Assembly (NCBI GenBank): GCA_025617745.1
Contig: CM046853.1
Location: forward strand, 55,978,733 to 56,042,732
DNA: 64,000 nt
From: Heliocidaris erythrogramma
Lineage: Eukaryota > Echinodermata > Echinoidea > Camarodonta > Echinometridae
Reading direction: 5' to 3'
Positions 1 to 13,600 of this stretch are shown in pieces (the first letter of the stretch is position 1; each line of letters starts with the position of its first letter). The translations under genes were made by a program, and so were the position numbers. The notes beneath the pieces were generated by a model. The model ran no database searches and was not told where the DNA came from. It worked only from the letters and a program-made list of their open reading frames with translations.

Positions 1-1130
1 TATCATACAATATGAAAATATGCACACGAAGGCTTCTGATGTATAAATGGTGTAGTCGTGTTCTTACTAATCTCCATCATACAAACTTGAAATTGGTTTC
101 TGCTCATCAATCATAATGATATCGTTTTGAATACAGGAGAAAGGGAATCAATAATAAAATCAAGTAAATAATTGTGTCAAGGAATACAAACGGAATGATG
201 AAAATGAGGCAACTAAACATGACGATTAATTAGATTATAATAGACAACGATATACCTGCCATAGACGATTTCACAAATTATTATCGAAGGATGTAGGCTT
301 ACGTGGATTCATCAGTCTATACACTGAGCTTATCCAACTTTCGTAGATGATGGTATAGATTTCAATCTTATGGATCATAACAGTTTTATTTAGAGCTGAA
401 AATGTACATAAATTATCGTACTTGGAGAAAGAAGAATATATGCAAGCTAACACCCGGCACAAACTTTAGGCTTGTTATAAGGTAACAAGATTTGCGGTTT
501 GAATAATACATTTTGGGTGTCTAATTTGGATACTGGCACATACAAGTGACAAAACCATGGTCGTTCTCCCATTTTAAGATGAATGGGATTCAGGTATCTA
601 GTGTACGTGATATTCTCCACAACGGTGAGATTTTCGTTTTGTACTTCTGCCCCACCTCCTTCTGCCCGGTTAAACTGATTTATTTTCTATTGCTTATCAA
701 TAACATCAGTTTTGCTTCTCATAAAAATACGAATAGCATAACGATTTTTTTCACGGTCGTTTGACGTCCATAACCAAGCAGCAGTAAAATATGCGAACTC
801 ATCTGCGGATTAGGGCACTTGGTGTTTTGTAAGAACATGGGAGACATTTTCGCCGCCGCCATTCGGATTGACGCCCTTTGACGAAATGATAATCTGCCTG
901 AAATCTTAGCAAAGAGAGCTCAACAGTGTTGCCCAGCTATATTAATATGCGAAATGCATTCCACACGGTTCAAATTATGCACGTTCAATTCAATGCTTTT
1001 GTAAGGCCGGTTTGCAAATTCAAGTAATCAAGCGACTTCGCAACAACTGATTGCGAGAACGGTTTGTATTTCGAAGAAATTCATCTCGACTATTCTTTCA
1101 TGATCGTCATCTTTATTTTGTATGTTTCAG
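1..1130. other. Upstream intron or flank of the SOD gene, no exon recognised
   Basis: AT-rich sequence left of the first recognised superoxide dismutase exon. The SOD protein needs a further N-terminal segment (first beta strands and possibly a signal peptide), so at least one exon should lie here or beyond the left edge. I looked for a strand-forming Gly/Val-rich segment followed by a GT donor and found nothing convincing. No repeat structure stands out. Confidence 0.4.
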
Positions 1131-2657
1131 AGTGACACAAACGTACTTCAGGTGTGCCTGCAGGTTGATGGTGCGAAGCTCAGTTTGGCTGCAAACAGCA
1201 AACATGGATTTCACGTACACACCTATGGCAACATCAGCGGTTCCTGCGGAACCACAGGCGGACATTACAACCCAGATGGTGTAAATCACGCAAGCCCAAC
1301 ATCGACTACGAGGTAATAAGATGATTCATTTTTTTTTCAATTAGTCGTTTTCGGGGTAAAATGAAGTGCAGTACAATCTTGAAGGAGAACGTGTGATTCG
1401 TGTAAATGTATGCACATGCACATGATGAAGTTGATGGAATTCTCACCGGCATTGGCACTTCATAAATAGGCGTGGCATTTCGATTCCACTTCATCTGAAA
1501 AAAAAAACATTGCTAAGCTTCTGGTACAGGGATACCATAGAAGTTCCAGTTCAAGGACAATAACCATAACATAAATATATGTTGATTAAAAATTGTGTAT
1601 ATCGTTCTTCATGTCTTTCTTGTTTGTATTTTCCATACATGCAGGCATGTAGGTGACTTTGGTAACGTTCAAGCAGACGCCTCAGGTGATATTGATGTGA
1701 GCTTCAACGATACCGTGGCATCCTTGATCGGAGATAAAGCAATCATTGGGCGAGGATTCGTGGTAAGTTCTCTTCTTTCTTTTCTTTTTGTAAATTTCAT
1801 AATAGCATTAAGCCCACAATGAGCAAGAAAAAAGGATAAAATGAAGACAAGAAGACTGAACCTGGAGACGGGGAGGGAAAGATGGGGTGGGTGAATGGAA
1901 TATAATGAGGGAAGAAATGGTCGACAATGGAGTGATTCTTGATCAGTGACTAGTGATTGATAAAACGTTACAGTGGCGGATCCAGGAATTTGAAATAGGG
2001 GTGGCATCAGCGGAGAGGGAGTGGAGGGTGTGGGAGGGGGTATCTCCCCTTCCACGGTAAAAATCACCAAAAATTAAAGAGGTGGCGCGCGCCCTTGGCG
2101 CCCCTGCCTGGATCCGCCACTGAGTTAATTATTCGTCTCATCCAATCAAGACAACTGAAATTAATGGTGTGTCTAGTTCAGTGGCGATTAGGGGGTCCTG
2201 GAGGAATATGTGACCCCTGGTAAAAGTATAATACATGCATAATGCCCCGACTACATTTATTACCTTTTTGTTAAAGACATTTGAGATATAGTTACGCCTA
2301 TGAAAAAAGATAACTTTCTCTACATGTATTTGGACGGTCTTGTGCCCAGCCCCTGTTAAGGAATTCTGTTTTCACTACTCTATAAAAGTAAACTTCTTTA
2401 CAGTGGATTAAATCCTTTAATCTCTCAGCTTCCTCAATATAATGGGGTTTTTTCAGCCCACTATATAATCAAGTCGAATCTAATTGTTCCACTTTGTAAC
2501 TCTTTTCTTTCTCTCTTCCATCACTCATCAGCTTCACGCGGGAGAAGACGATCTTGGCTTGGGAGGGGACGCAGGCAGCTTGGCGAGCGGCAACGCTGGA
2601 GCTCGACTGGCTTGTTGCGTTATCGGCTGGGCCACTGGCTCAGAATGGGTGAACTAA
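1131..2657 (+). CDS. Cu/Zn superoxide dismutase, 3' three exons (5' incomplete)
   Basis: Exons 1131-1312, 1645-1762 and 2532-2657 have AG acceptors and GT donors and join in one frame to 141 residues and TAA. Product: Cu/Zn superoxide dismutase, which converts superoxide to oxygen and hydrogen peroxide. All metal ligands are visible: HGFHVH (two Cu histidines), the bridging His in GGHYNP, zinc His in NHASP and RHVGD with the Asp of that motif, and the last Cu His in LHAGEDDLG. The active-site Arg and the two disulfide cysteines are present ([14 protein letters not shown]). The C-terminus runs past the usual GVIGIAQ end as [13 protein letters not shown]. The N-terminal strands of the fold are missing, so upstream exons must exist. 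Whether this is the cytosolic or a secreted paralogue cannot be decided without them, so no symbol is given. Confidence 0.93.
1971..2122. mobile_element. Short hairpin transposon (MITE), CAGTGGCGGATCC type
   Basis: A 152-bp element in SOD intron 2 with near-perfect 16-bp inverted ends, CAGTGGCGGATCCAGG at the left and its complement at the right. A clear target duplication is not visible; only GTTA recurs near both ends. Related pieces occur at 7351 and 13838. Confidence 0.8.
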
Positions 2658-4284
2658 AAAGTGTTTTATACTGCGAATATATCTCTAAAAATCAGCCATG
2701 TGTAAATTTATATACTCGTTTGTACATTTTATACAACTTTTTGGTATCGGCATTAATGTAATTAGCCTCAGGTGGAACAACTCAATCAACACCCTTCCTG
2801 TGCCCGAATGTTACGGTTATTCGTCGAATGTGGGACATGGTAGTTCTACAATAATTTGGTTTCAATAATGTGGTGTGCTATATATGATTAAAGGAAAAAT
2901 GTTGGGTCTCTTGAATATATTAACTGAGGTACGATGAATTTGATGAATTACACTCTCGGTTAAAATTCAAAAATATTAAATCCGATGATTGAAAGACAGG
3001 TTAGTTAAGAAAAAAAATCCCAGATGATTGTGTCGGGGGTTTTTGACATCGTGTTGTTGGTCTTTCCTCGTCGGACCAATGTAATTATTTTGATAACTTT
3101 CAAATACAGTTCACATCTGATTGTAAATAGTATCTTGATTACACTTGTTGACCTTCGTCGGTGGGAGGTTTTTTTATTTGTTATGTTATTTATAAGAATT
3201 ATGTTTCATAAGCCGATGTTGAACATACTGTTTTTATTTCCATTTAGAGGTATAAATGCACTATTCTGTATCCTATATGTCCCAAACGTACCGTATGTTT
3301 TTACTCATTCGTCAATATTACAAGCCCAGTTAGTATCAATGTGCCAGATTTTTCAGAACTAGTGTCAAACTTTAATCATCATATTAGCAAAAAATAGGTT
3401 CAAATAATCAGTGGTAAGAAAGAATATAGACTGTCAGTTTGTCAGCGTCTGTAAGCTTCCTTTAGGCTAATCATTTAAATAAATTATCTGTAAAAAATAT
3501 TTTATAAAAATTGTTGAAGAACGAGAAGACGCCTGCATTTTGTGTTGATATCCGCCACATGACTTGTGTTGTAAGTTATGACGAGTGTGTACATAGTTTT
3601 TCAAGCTATATTGTATTACTCATTGTTTTTAGCACAATTAACACGCTAAAAACTACTTTCGAAAAATAAACTCAAGGGCAATTTCAAAGGCCTATCGTAC
3701 TGCCCATAGAAATCAGGTTCGGATTATGTAATACGCCATCGTAATGTTCGCACATTTCTAAAGGTGATAGACAGTGCTATTGAAATTGCCTTCAGTTTAT
3801 TTTTCGAAAGTAGTTTTTATTGTGAACAGGAAATCATCTTCACCAAAACTTAGTATTTTGTCAATAACACCAACACCGAGTTTAACGAATTAAAGTGACT
3901 TATTGAAAATCTTAAAATCTCCAGATGGTGCCGGGCTCGCCTTTTTTAATGTATAATTATGGAGTTGAATATTTCTTTAGAAACCAAGATAGGAACACGT
4001 CTGATACTCCTTTTCGTGTTTGTGAAATGCATGATTTACTTATATTTATTGTATTGAAATCATCCTCTTTAAACATATATTATTTTAGATGGAGACATTT
4101 AGTGGATCCCCTATATTTCCTCAGAAATTAAGAATTTCTATTAATAATTATAATAATTTATTTATATGTGCAGTGTACTTCTGCACTTATCAATGTAAAT
4201 TGAATTTGTACATTTATTTTTCATATTTTCTGTAACAATATTTGTAATGCCATTGTCTTTTTTTTCTATTGGAAATGAAATAAA
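2658..4284 (+). other. Probable SOD 3' UTR and downstream flank with a MITE
   Basis: No gene follows the SOD stop codon. The first convincing poly(A) hexamer outside a repeat is AATAAA at 4279-4284. An earlier AATAAA sits inside the left arm of the inverted-repeat element at 3647. A 3' UTR reaching 4.28 kb would be about 1.6 kb. Its true end is not determined. Confidence 0.35.
3647..3819. mobile_element. MITE with about 45-bp inverted arms
   Basis: A 173-bp foldback. The left arm begins TAAAAACTACTTTCG and continues through a run containing AATAAACTC; the right arm is its complement, ending GAAAGTAGTTTTTA. Outer TA dinucleotides fit a TA target site, but this is not proved. Confidence 0.8.
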
Positions 4285-7200
4285 TACAAATTTGAATTTG
4301 ACTTTGAATTATAACTGATTCTATAGCGCCTCTAAGGCTCTAACAAGTAATATTCCTCGTAGTATCATTTTGTGAAATACTGAATCGAATTATCATTCGT
4401 TTAGCTTACGGGCTTTGGCAGACTTGCTAATTTTTCTTTTTACTTAACAATTTCTCTTTTTAATCAAATTTATGGCAGTGAACCACTGCATCACACTCAT
4501 TCTATTTTTTTGGTGGTGATATGTTGTCTTTATGTCATGGTATTCTATAGAAAATAAATATGTATACAAATACGATTTAGAGTTTTATGTTTATTGAATG
4601 GTTGACGAGTCAAACGTATAGGCTATGTCGATGCCGTGAGAAGTAAAAGTGGCAGAGTATAATGTTATTAAAGATGCACAGTTGTAAGGGTGTTAATGCA
4701 AGATGTGTGAGAGTTCTTTTTGAACAATCCAATCATGCATGATTTCTTCAAATAGAGATGAAAGCATTGTTCTAAAGTTATCCTCTCTTATATAGAGAAA
4801 TCATTACCGCAAACACTATACTTGATTTAGCTAGTTGTACATGTATATATTTGCTCCTCTTTGGTCCTAAACATTATTGATAATGAATGTTGACCATCGA
4901 TAGAGATATTGAACAAGTTGGAAAGATAGTACATGACTTTTTTGTATATAAGAATATCTTTTCAGCAGTTCAGCAAGGTTGAAAAAGTGTTAACGGGCTA
5001 GGGCCGGGGGGGGGGGGGGGGGGTTAAAACGTTGAATGAGCCATTTCATTCTTTTGTACTGTATGGCTAAATCAGCACTTTCTTCTTATAGAAAATGAAT
5101 ATTACTGCCAATCCAAGATGTATAGATGTTTTTATTTCAGTTTCACTCATTTTGGAATAGAAATATGACAACTTTAATAGGGGTTTAAAATCCAAACATA
5201 GCAGTTAGAGATTTCGATACGGCTGTGATTTCTCATGCATACATATCCCGCTTTAATCAAAGTCAATCCATATCTTTTCTTTCGACATGACCGTATTTTC
5301 CCCCTTTCTTTTGTATTTTTATTTTGGGCATAAATTGAAAATCAATAAAGATTTGTTCATAGAAAGTACATGTAATCAGATATATTGATTTTAATTTCAC
5401 AGAAAAAGAATCCCCTGTCCTGTTTCCGTGTTTTATGGTGGGTTCTATTCATCTCTCGTGGTGATTAAAGGTTCAGATAGTGGTCGACATATTGATATTG
5501 ATATTTTTTTCTGCAAAGATAACAAAGTGTAGAAGGTTGAGAATGATGTTACGGTTTTTATGTGTGTTTTTTTTTTTTTTTTTTTTTTTGGGGGGGGGGG
5601 GTATCCATTATCATTTTTAGGTGTACGACAAATTTAGGGCAACAATGAGCTCATTGTCCGGACAGCAAGATGCCGATTGTATCTTGTAAATATACTTGAA
5701 ACTGGACAGTTGTATTCGTGGAAGACTCAAAAGACATCAAGCTCCTCCCCACCCCCTTACTCGGCGATCCCTTTTAGTGCCCGTGCGCCTATGATCATTT
5801 ACTAAAAAAGGAAAAAATACGTAACGACCGTATATACGCATAATTCTTAGAAGAAAAAAACGGAAGGAGAGAACGTGAATGTTGGGGAGAGATAGAGGAA
5901 GAATTTTAAAATGAGGCAATGTAATACAGAGAAAGAGAGAAAGGAGAGAGGGCATCGGAGTGAGAATTGGGTAGAAGCGAGGGGTTATAGAGGGCTTCGT
6001 GCTTTCAGCATTTTCCAAAGTCCAGAAAAGTTCCCCTTCCAAATGAACAAATGCCTCTCCTGCGCTAGAATTAGTGCCCACATAAGGTAAAACATGCCCT
6101 GTTTATGTTTATGACACTTCACATAACAAAACTTGTGGGTTTTTTTGTGCTGTGTTCCTTCATGCCGATTGTATATACACCCGAATGCCATACTGACCAA
6201 ATTTACGAAACGAAAAAAACGGCCTTCCTCGTTGGGTGTTTTCATTATTATCCACATTATCGAAGTAGTGCTTTTAGATTGTTTATCAAACTTTTCTACT
6301 GGGTTTTTGAGCTGCCTTTTTCTTATCCTTAGATTGCCTTTTTTTTGGGGGGGGACCGTGGGGAGGGTTGATCCCCTTCGGAGAGAGAGAGAGAGGGGGG
6401 GGGGGAGAAAGAATGGAATCTTTGTTTGTGTGTTCTCCCTATTTAGCGGATAACTAGTGGGCAACACCATTCTACCTATTTTATAATTAAAAGTGAAAAT
6501 TATAAATTACTTGCCCCCTTTTTACACAATGTTCAATCATTCATGCTCAAGTATCAGCGTATGAGGGGAGGGGGGGGGGTGCAGCCTCCCGAGTATTGAT
6601 TGAAAATATCAAAAATTCTGGCAGCGTTGTGCCCGAATAACATTATAATTTGGGCAGTGAGGTACCCATATGTACGTTTTATGTTGATGACGCAAAGACA
6701 TTTTTACGGCACTGGAAAGTTGATATTCGGGCTATAGGCATCAGCCCTTCTGGCCGAGTGCCCGAACGCCTATACCAGTTCCCCTATGTGTGGTTACTTC
6801 GTAGTTAGATCTTAAATCATGTGGGAGACGTGGGAGATAATTTTTCTTCGTTTGTTTTATTTATTTGGGAACTGCCCCCGATGGCCATGATGGGGGGCGT
6901 TCATCAGTTGTCTTGTCGGTGATTTTTACCGACAAATTTGTTCTCAGCCAATCAGATTCAAGGATTTCAGTAGCTTATAACAATGGGGGGGGGCACAACC
7001 GGACTGTGCTCCCATTTGAAACCCAAGAAACTCCAATATTGTGCCCCTCCTTTTTTTTTGGGGGGGGGGGGCGGGTGGGGGGAGGTGTTAGAAAAGGGAA
7101 CAGTTGTGCCCCTGTGTTGTGCCCCCTTTAATTCCCTTTTTTATTTCCCGCCCCTGCCGTGTTATGAGTCCGGCTGTATTCACTTCGTCTCAGTTTACAA

Positions 7201-7556
7201 GAAATCTAGATCTTATCTTTTTTTTGTGCTGCCTTTTTTGGTATACACCCTTTCCTCTCCTCCCCCCCCCCCCCCACCCCCCCCCAAAAAAAAAAGAGAG
7301 TTTAAAATTGGGTATTTACAGCATTACAGGCAGCTATGCAGCTATATCGAGGGGCGGATCCAGGTTTTTATCAAAAGGGGGAGGGGCACAACTCCGAAAA
7401 ATGTCTGACAAGGAAAAAGGGGATCATTTTTCAGGTGCCTTTAGGATCGAAAATTGGGCCGGTGTGCCCCTAAACCAACCCGCAACCGGCTCTGGGAGGA
7501 CCTGCAAAAACCTGATAATGACGTACCGTACCAATGTGAAGTCACAGGTCTTCAAA
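4285..7556. other. Intergenic region between SOD and IDH3G, low complexity
   Basis: No credible gene on either strand. It holds homopolymer tracts: a G run near 5005-5023, T followed by G near 5562-5600, (GA)n and G near 6379-6405, and C and A runs near 7258-7295. It also contains a partial MITE at 6892-6982 and a fragment of the CAGTGGCGGATCC family at 7351. Short open frames here read through G/C runs and are not coding. Confidence 0.5.
6892..6982. mobile_element. Half of a GGGGCATTTCATCAA-type MITE
   Basis: The sequence reads from a G-rich end through TTTTTACCGACAAATTTG and the conserved middle AATCAGATTCAAGGATTTCA to GTAGCTTATAACA, then stops at a G run. The same middle occurs at 26211 and 46200-46341, where the other half is present. 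The right arm is missing here. Confidence 0.6.
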
Positions 7557-7560
7557 ATGG
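7351..7560. repeat. Fragment of CAGTGGCGGATCC repeat before IDH3G
   Basis: GGGGCGGATCCAGG at 7351 matches the end of the element at 1971-2122. No matching right end is found before the IDH3G start codon, so the boundary is a guess. If the IDH3G 5' UTR begins nearby, part of it is repeat-derived. Confidence 0.35.
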
Positions 7561-10500
7561 CGACATCCGTGGGAACTGGAATTCTGAGAAGAGTTATTAA
7601 TTTTGCCATTTTCAATGGAAAAGGAGGTCTTTTCAGGGTATGTTTCAACATGTCGTTATTTGTATCAAGTGAACGTGATTAATATGTTTTGTAGGTGAAC
7701 GAAATATTTGAAATTAAACGGCAATTGAAGGATTCTAATAATAGAAATATGATTGCGTAGTCCCACGTGCATGAAAGTGTGTAAGCTCTCCTGAAATAAG
7801 TAAAAAGTTCTGATAATGATATGGTGATACAACTCAAAGTTAGACCTAGTAAAGGCTACCGGTATATGGTGGGGGGCCTAGCCCCGGGACAGCGTCCTGA
7901 GTGAAACCAGTACGATTCGGTGGGTCTCACAATTTACCAATGTTCAAATGACCATTGAAAACACTCATAGCTACATTCCTATACTTCGTGTGTATAATTT
8001 AGGCAGTCATACACCTCAACTTTTTAAAACACCACTGCACAAAAGTCACAAACATTCACTCAAAATCGGCATTTAGTTTACAAAAACTGACATCAAAATA
8101 TCCAAGAAATACAATAAATTCAACTCACCGATGTTGGAAAAGATATTTCCGAAAATCAAATCCGTAATTTACTGTTGATTCTCGCGAAACGAGCTATCGG
8201 AGTCAATGTGTACATTTCCTGGTCGCCGCGGGCGCTGACATCTCCCCAAAAGAGTTTTGTCCTTAAAAATTCGGTCCCTGTGGCATACACGGAAAAGTCC
8301 CGATTTTCTGTGTGCGCGATCGTAAAGATCGATGTGCGCTTGCGATCCCGAGTTTTTTCGTGGACAAAAATTTTATTGGCCGATTTTAGTCCAAGACATC
8401 GGCAGTATGTAAACAACGCGCGATCGCGAAACAAATCGGCGGGGATTTCTCCGGTTTTGGACAAGATTTTGACTTTGGATTTTGCTGAAAATATCAAAAG
8501 TTTTTCCTCACGGCCATTTGAGGTAGGAGTGAGATTTTTAAGGCCTGAATTTGAAAGCAAGTATTTAAAATATTTATCTTACTTTTCCCCCCATACCTTT
8601 ACTACACGCGACAGAAAATAGCAACTATTTTTGCATATTGTATTCGTAGTGGTCAATATGACCACTATTCGTGGTGTGATTGAAAATATGGCCATATAAG
8701 ATATTTTTTTAAATTAAAGTATCATATATACGATGCCACTTACCTAAACAGACCTTCCGCAAATCAGCTTTTCCTAAAAAATGTGTAGAATCGATGAATG
8801 TCACTTTTTACTCTCAATTTTCGAAACCAGTCCCATTCGCCATGTTGTTGAAGCAGAAGCGAAAATAGGCACTTGCGCATGCGCCTATGAATATTTATTA
8901 CAACGACGGCATAGTTTTCGTCAATGGCATAATGAATATTCATATATACACTGTGATCCGGCGATCTCTACTCGCTCGAGCTCCTGCCTGCCACTCGTCT
9001 TAATGAATATTCATAATGCTCCCTTCTTGTCTATATAATTATTGGAGCTGCTGACGCATGCGCATTGCAAGCAAAACACCGACCTACAGAAGTTTTTAGT
9101 ACTGGCTTTTGGAGATAAATAGGCCTTTTTTGTATCATCCTCATTGAAAAGAAAGACGACAGTCAATCGGAAAGTATTGTAAGTACCTAAAGTAGCCTAA
9201 AATCAACTAATGTCATGTTTCATGGCTATCATTTTGACAAACGACCTTGTAATTAAGAGATTAATCGCATGAAAATTTCCACTTTTACAGTTATATTTCT
9301 GGGGTCTGCCCGCTATTTATAAGGACCGCTATTTATAAAGGACGGCTATTCATTTAGTCTCGCGTTATGGATAGCAGTCCTTACATGTATATGAACAGCG
9401 GTCATTATGACTAGCGGTCCTTATGACTAGCGAGGTTACCCTTTTATTTTTGTCATATTATTATTTGGAAATCGGGGTGAAATTCACATCAGTCAGCTTC
9501 AAAATCAAGATTTGCATTCATTTATTACGTGTGCATCGCTTTAGGACCCTTTTGTTTTGTTAGACAAATTATGACATGGGCATCGATATCGACTTGAAAG
9601 TGTTTGTTTTTTACATTCGTTTGCCCCCAGTTTTCCATGTTTTATCAATGATCCAACTTCAGAATATGAAGAACCAAGGTAGAGGAGCAAAGGTAGATAA
9701 AAGTAATTCGCATAAACCACTGAATTAAATGCCTTTTAATAATAATAATAATATTGGGTATTTTTATAGCGCTCATATCCACCACGTATAAGGTGCTCAA
9801 GGCACTCCAGTATTACCCCGGTTCTAGCTACACATGTAGGCTACCAAATTCGGTGCTCACGGCATTCAAGGAATTCCTTCCAACCGGTACCCATTTAACA
9901 CCTGGGTGGAGAGTGGCAAATGTAGATTAATGTCTTAAAAACGAAGTGCTTAGCTTTTGGTCTAATAAATATCTGATATATGAATAAATAGAAGAAAATC
10001 CAGGGGGGGGGGAATGAAGTTTTGTAAAGATTATTCATATCTTCAGGTAGACCTCTATCTGTTGTTATTTACTGGTGTTTTCTTATCTCTTTTTGAATGA
10101 ACAGGTTGCTACTCCCTCGCTTTATGAACAAAGAAATCAGTGCATGAGTACAGGGGTAAGTTTCCTAAAGGAAGATGAGGTCGACAGTGGAAGTGGAAGC
10201 AAAAAAATTCAGAGAAAGGGATTTGTGAAAGTATGAGGAAGTTCAGTCAAAGAATAAGAAATTCATTAATTTTTCGAAGTCAGTATTGGCAATATGGTAA
10301 TGTGGTAATATTGGCAATATGGTAATGTATTTGTGATGTCAGGGAGAACATCTAGGTTGTATACTATCAGTGGGAGAATTTTCCCTTGGCTTTAGAACAC
10401 AAATCATCAAACTACCAATATGATACTATCTCAACTTTCTCATATATTTATAACTTTCTTTTTCTTTGTCTGATTTTTCTTCAACTTTCACTATTAATAT

Positions 10501-10609
10501 ATGTCTCTTATTTTTCTGTTTCCATCCAGGCGAACTTTCTATGAAGGGTTATTTCCCCATAAAGTTAGAATATCATTTAGGAGAAAGAGAAATCATCAAT
10601 TCATTGCAG

Positions 10610-10642
<33 letters not shown>

Positions 10643-13600
10643 ATATATAATCATTATTTTCATTGACGTGCTCATTGTAACTTCTGGAAGTTTAAACTTG
10701 TTAGTGCATTTAGATTAAGAATAGATTTTAGAGTATTTTTCTCAAAGTAGAAAAGCTGCTGACAACTAAAAATACAGTTATTTGAAAAGAAAAAAATGTG
10801 TTCAAATATTCTGACATCTGCACTATTCTACTTATTATCTTATTTAAGAAATTAGAATTTAATTGAATTGCCAATGGCTACATGAAGCTCTCCATGTGAC
10901 CTTATCAAATTTCGCCTTTTCAGGTATCTATATTAGAAAAGGTAATATTGTTTCATCTGTAATATTTGCTATCAGCATGTGGGGTGATGTGAAAATAGAG
11001 TGATAACATTACAAACAGTAGGACTAATTTGAAACATGGGTAATTTCTCGGTACAGTAGGCCTATATGTTTATGTACATTCTGCTGCATCAGATGCTATG
11101 TGAGTACGATGTAAACAGACTGGTCACCCCTCCCCACGAAACTGATCTTTGGTAGTTTGGTGTAAAGAAAATTATGATTTTGTCATTCACATTCCAAGGA
11201 TGATAATTTTGTGGTTGAAGAAAAGATAGCAAAGGGCTAAGTCAGGGGAAAAAAATGGACTGAGAACTGAAAATGTAAGAAGCATATCAGCTAATGATAT
11301 TTTACATCATTCCTCCCCCCTCCTTTTTAAAAACTATTCTTCTTTTTCCATTTAGAAATTCAGCTGTCAATTGTCCCCATGTTTTTTGTGCTGTCCAAAT
11401 GCTTATATTGACAAAAGGAGAGTAAAATGCATGGAGAAAATAAGGTTCACTTTTAATAAACATGTTATAATATAATTTGTAATATACAAATTAGTTCAAA
11501 GTTTAATTTCATATGTTGATATTGACAAAAAGAGTGAAATTCATGGAGAAAAGGGGCTCATTAATTATAAATAAGTTATTTAAATTCGTAGTATATAAAT
11601 TAGCTGAAAGGAGAATTAACCCCAGAATATAAATGTAATATGTTCAAAGGTGTAATATATTCTTTAATCATTGGCCTGTATCACTTTAGAAATAAAATTA
11701 TCAGAAAAGGGTTTAATTCCAGACATTCTAGCACACGGTATCATCTGCTAACACTTTACATGGGGGCTGCCATTTTCTTGATGATATGGATTATGGAGTT
11801 GTACATGAACCATTGGAAACCGTTCCGGTCAAGAAGATATTTTTAATCCTAGAGCTAAATTGCTTCTCTTCATTGCAAAAAAATCCCCATATATGATGGA
11901 AAATACATAACAGGTGTATACATATATTCTAAAATTTGAAATTTATAGATTTCTTTTTAAATTCTCTGGCTTTGCTAAATAGAAATTGATTTCTTGGGCT
12001 TGCCTGGCAGAGCAGAACATAATTTATACAACGCGCATTCTGACTATTGAAGTCCATTATTTCAAAGCAGGTGAATGCATAGTTTGTCACTATTGACATG
12101 ATTGACGCACCGGAAAGTTATCCATAAATTTGAATTAATTTGCTCTATTGCGTACGTCATAGTATCACGAAAATAGATTTATATTTAGTAAATTAGAAAT
12201 TTTCAAAGAAATATAAAGCACATTTACGTTTTTAGAATATATGTATATATCTGTTAAATATTTTAAATCTCAAATTGGATTTTGTATCAGGAAGAAAGAC
12301 AATTTTTCATTCGTATTAAAAATATCTTGGGCAGCCCAGAGGTATCGCTAGCAGACAATACATTTTGCTGAGAAAATCTTGATTTATACCCATCTCGTTT
12401 ATATTTTAATGCAAAACTACGTAGGGCAACAAGAAGGAATAGATTATATCTTTGAATATAAGCACATTTATATTTTGAGGTTAATTCCCTTTAAATTCGT
12501 TACATTTTTTTTTTTTTTTTTTTTTTTAGAGTTTAACAGGTTTTAAAGTAAGTAGATTTTTTTGTTTAGACTTTGCATTTAAAGCTCCATAAAATGTGAT
12601 CATTGCTTTTTTTTCATCTCACTTTGAGCTCATTACTCCTATCCTTGAATAGGAAACTGTATCATCATCATGAAATCACATTTTGGGATTTGAGCTCACT
12701 GCTACAAAGCCTGCCTCAAAAGTTTCTTTTTGAGTACCATACTTCGTGGGTTTGGGGTTGAATTTGTCTTCATTTGATATTTCATTGCTTATTTATGTAT
12801 GTTGCTTTGCCTTTTCAAATTCTTGCCATTTAGTTTACAAACAGGTAATAGAAATGGCATTTAAAAAGCAGATTTTCAATTATGCATATTTGTTCCTTTG
12901 AAACTGATTTTACAAGCATTTTCACAGGATAAAATTATACTCATTCTTCTAATTTTTTGAAGGGAAAAATAAAATACCTGCATACATTTATGTACATTGT
13001 TTACTACATGTAGGCTTTAAATTTGACAGAGGTTTACAACTTACAACAGGCTTTGCTACATTTAATAGTTGTGTATTTCAGTAAAGAAATATTTTGCCTT
13101 GCATTTACATGCATCAAAGTGATTGAAGCGCTTGTTGCATGTTGGGTTTTGATAAATAATAGTGACTGAAATAAAACTTTTCATCAATTTCAAATGGCAT
13201 TTTCGCACTTATTTCAGTGTGTGCGCTATGTCTAGGGGCATTGCTAAGAAGGGGGTGGCATGATGCCCCAGTTTCAAAATATTTGGTTGAAATTCCACTA
13301 ATATTGTTGACAAATTATGAATTTATGCATCTTTTTGTATCCTTGTTTGCAGATTGACTAATTTTAGCTTTTTTAATGCTAATCTCCTGTCTGAGAATTT
13401 CATCTTATTCTAACTCCTCTCCCCCATTTGAAATGTTATAGTGATACCCCTCTCTGTGTCATTAGGTGACCGTTATTGAAACATAAAATCAAATGTACAC
13501 TACATGTACATTTGGTACTGAATGTGGTGCACATGGCATTTTGATTGGAATTACGCATCATTCATTCTTTTTTTTTTCTTTTTTGTTTGTTCAAGAATCA

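Noticed and set aside
6133-7408. Frames of 75-160 codons on + and -
   Set aside because: They run through G, C and GA homopolymers, show no domain and lack splice context.
8156-8621. Overlapping 130-150-codon frames on both strands, matching frames at 62343-62691
   Set aside because: They are conserved only because both lie in copies of one DNA transposon. Frames are open on both strands alike, with no domain and no codon signature.
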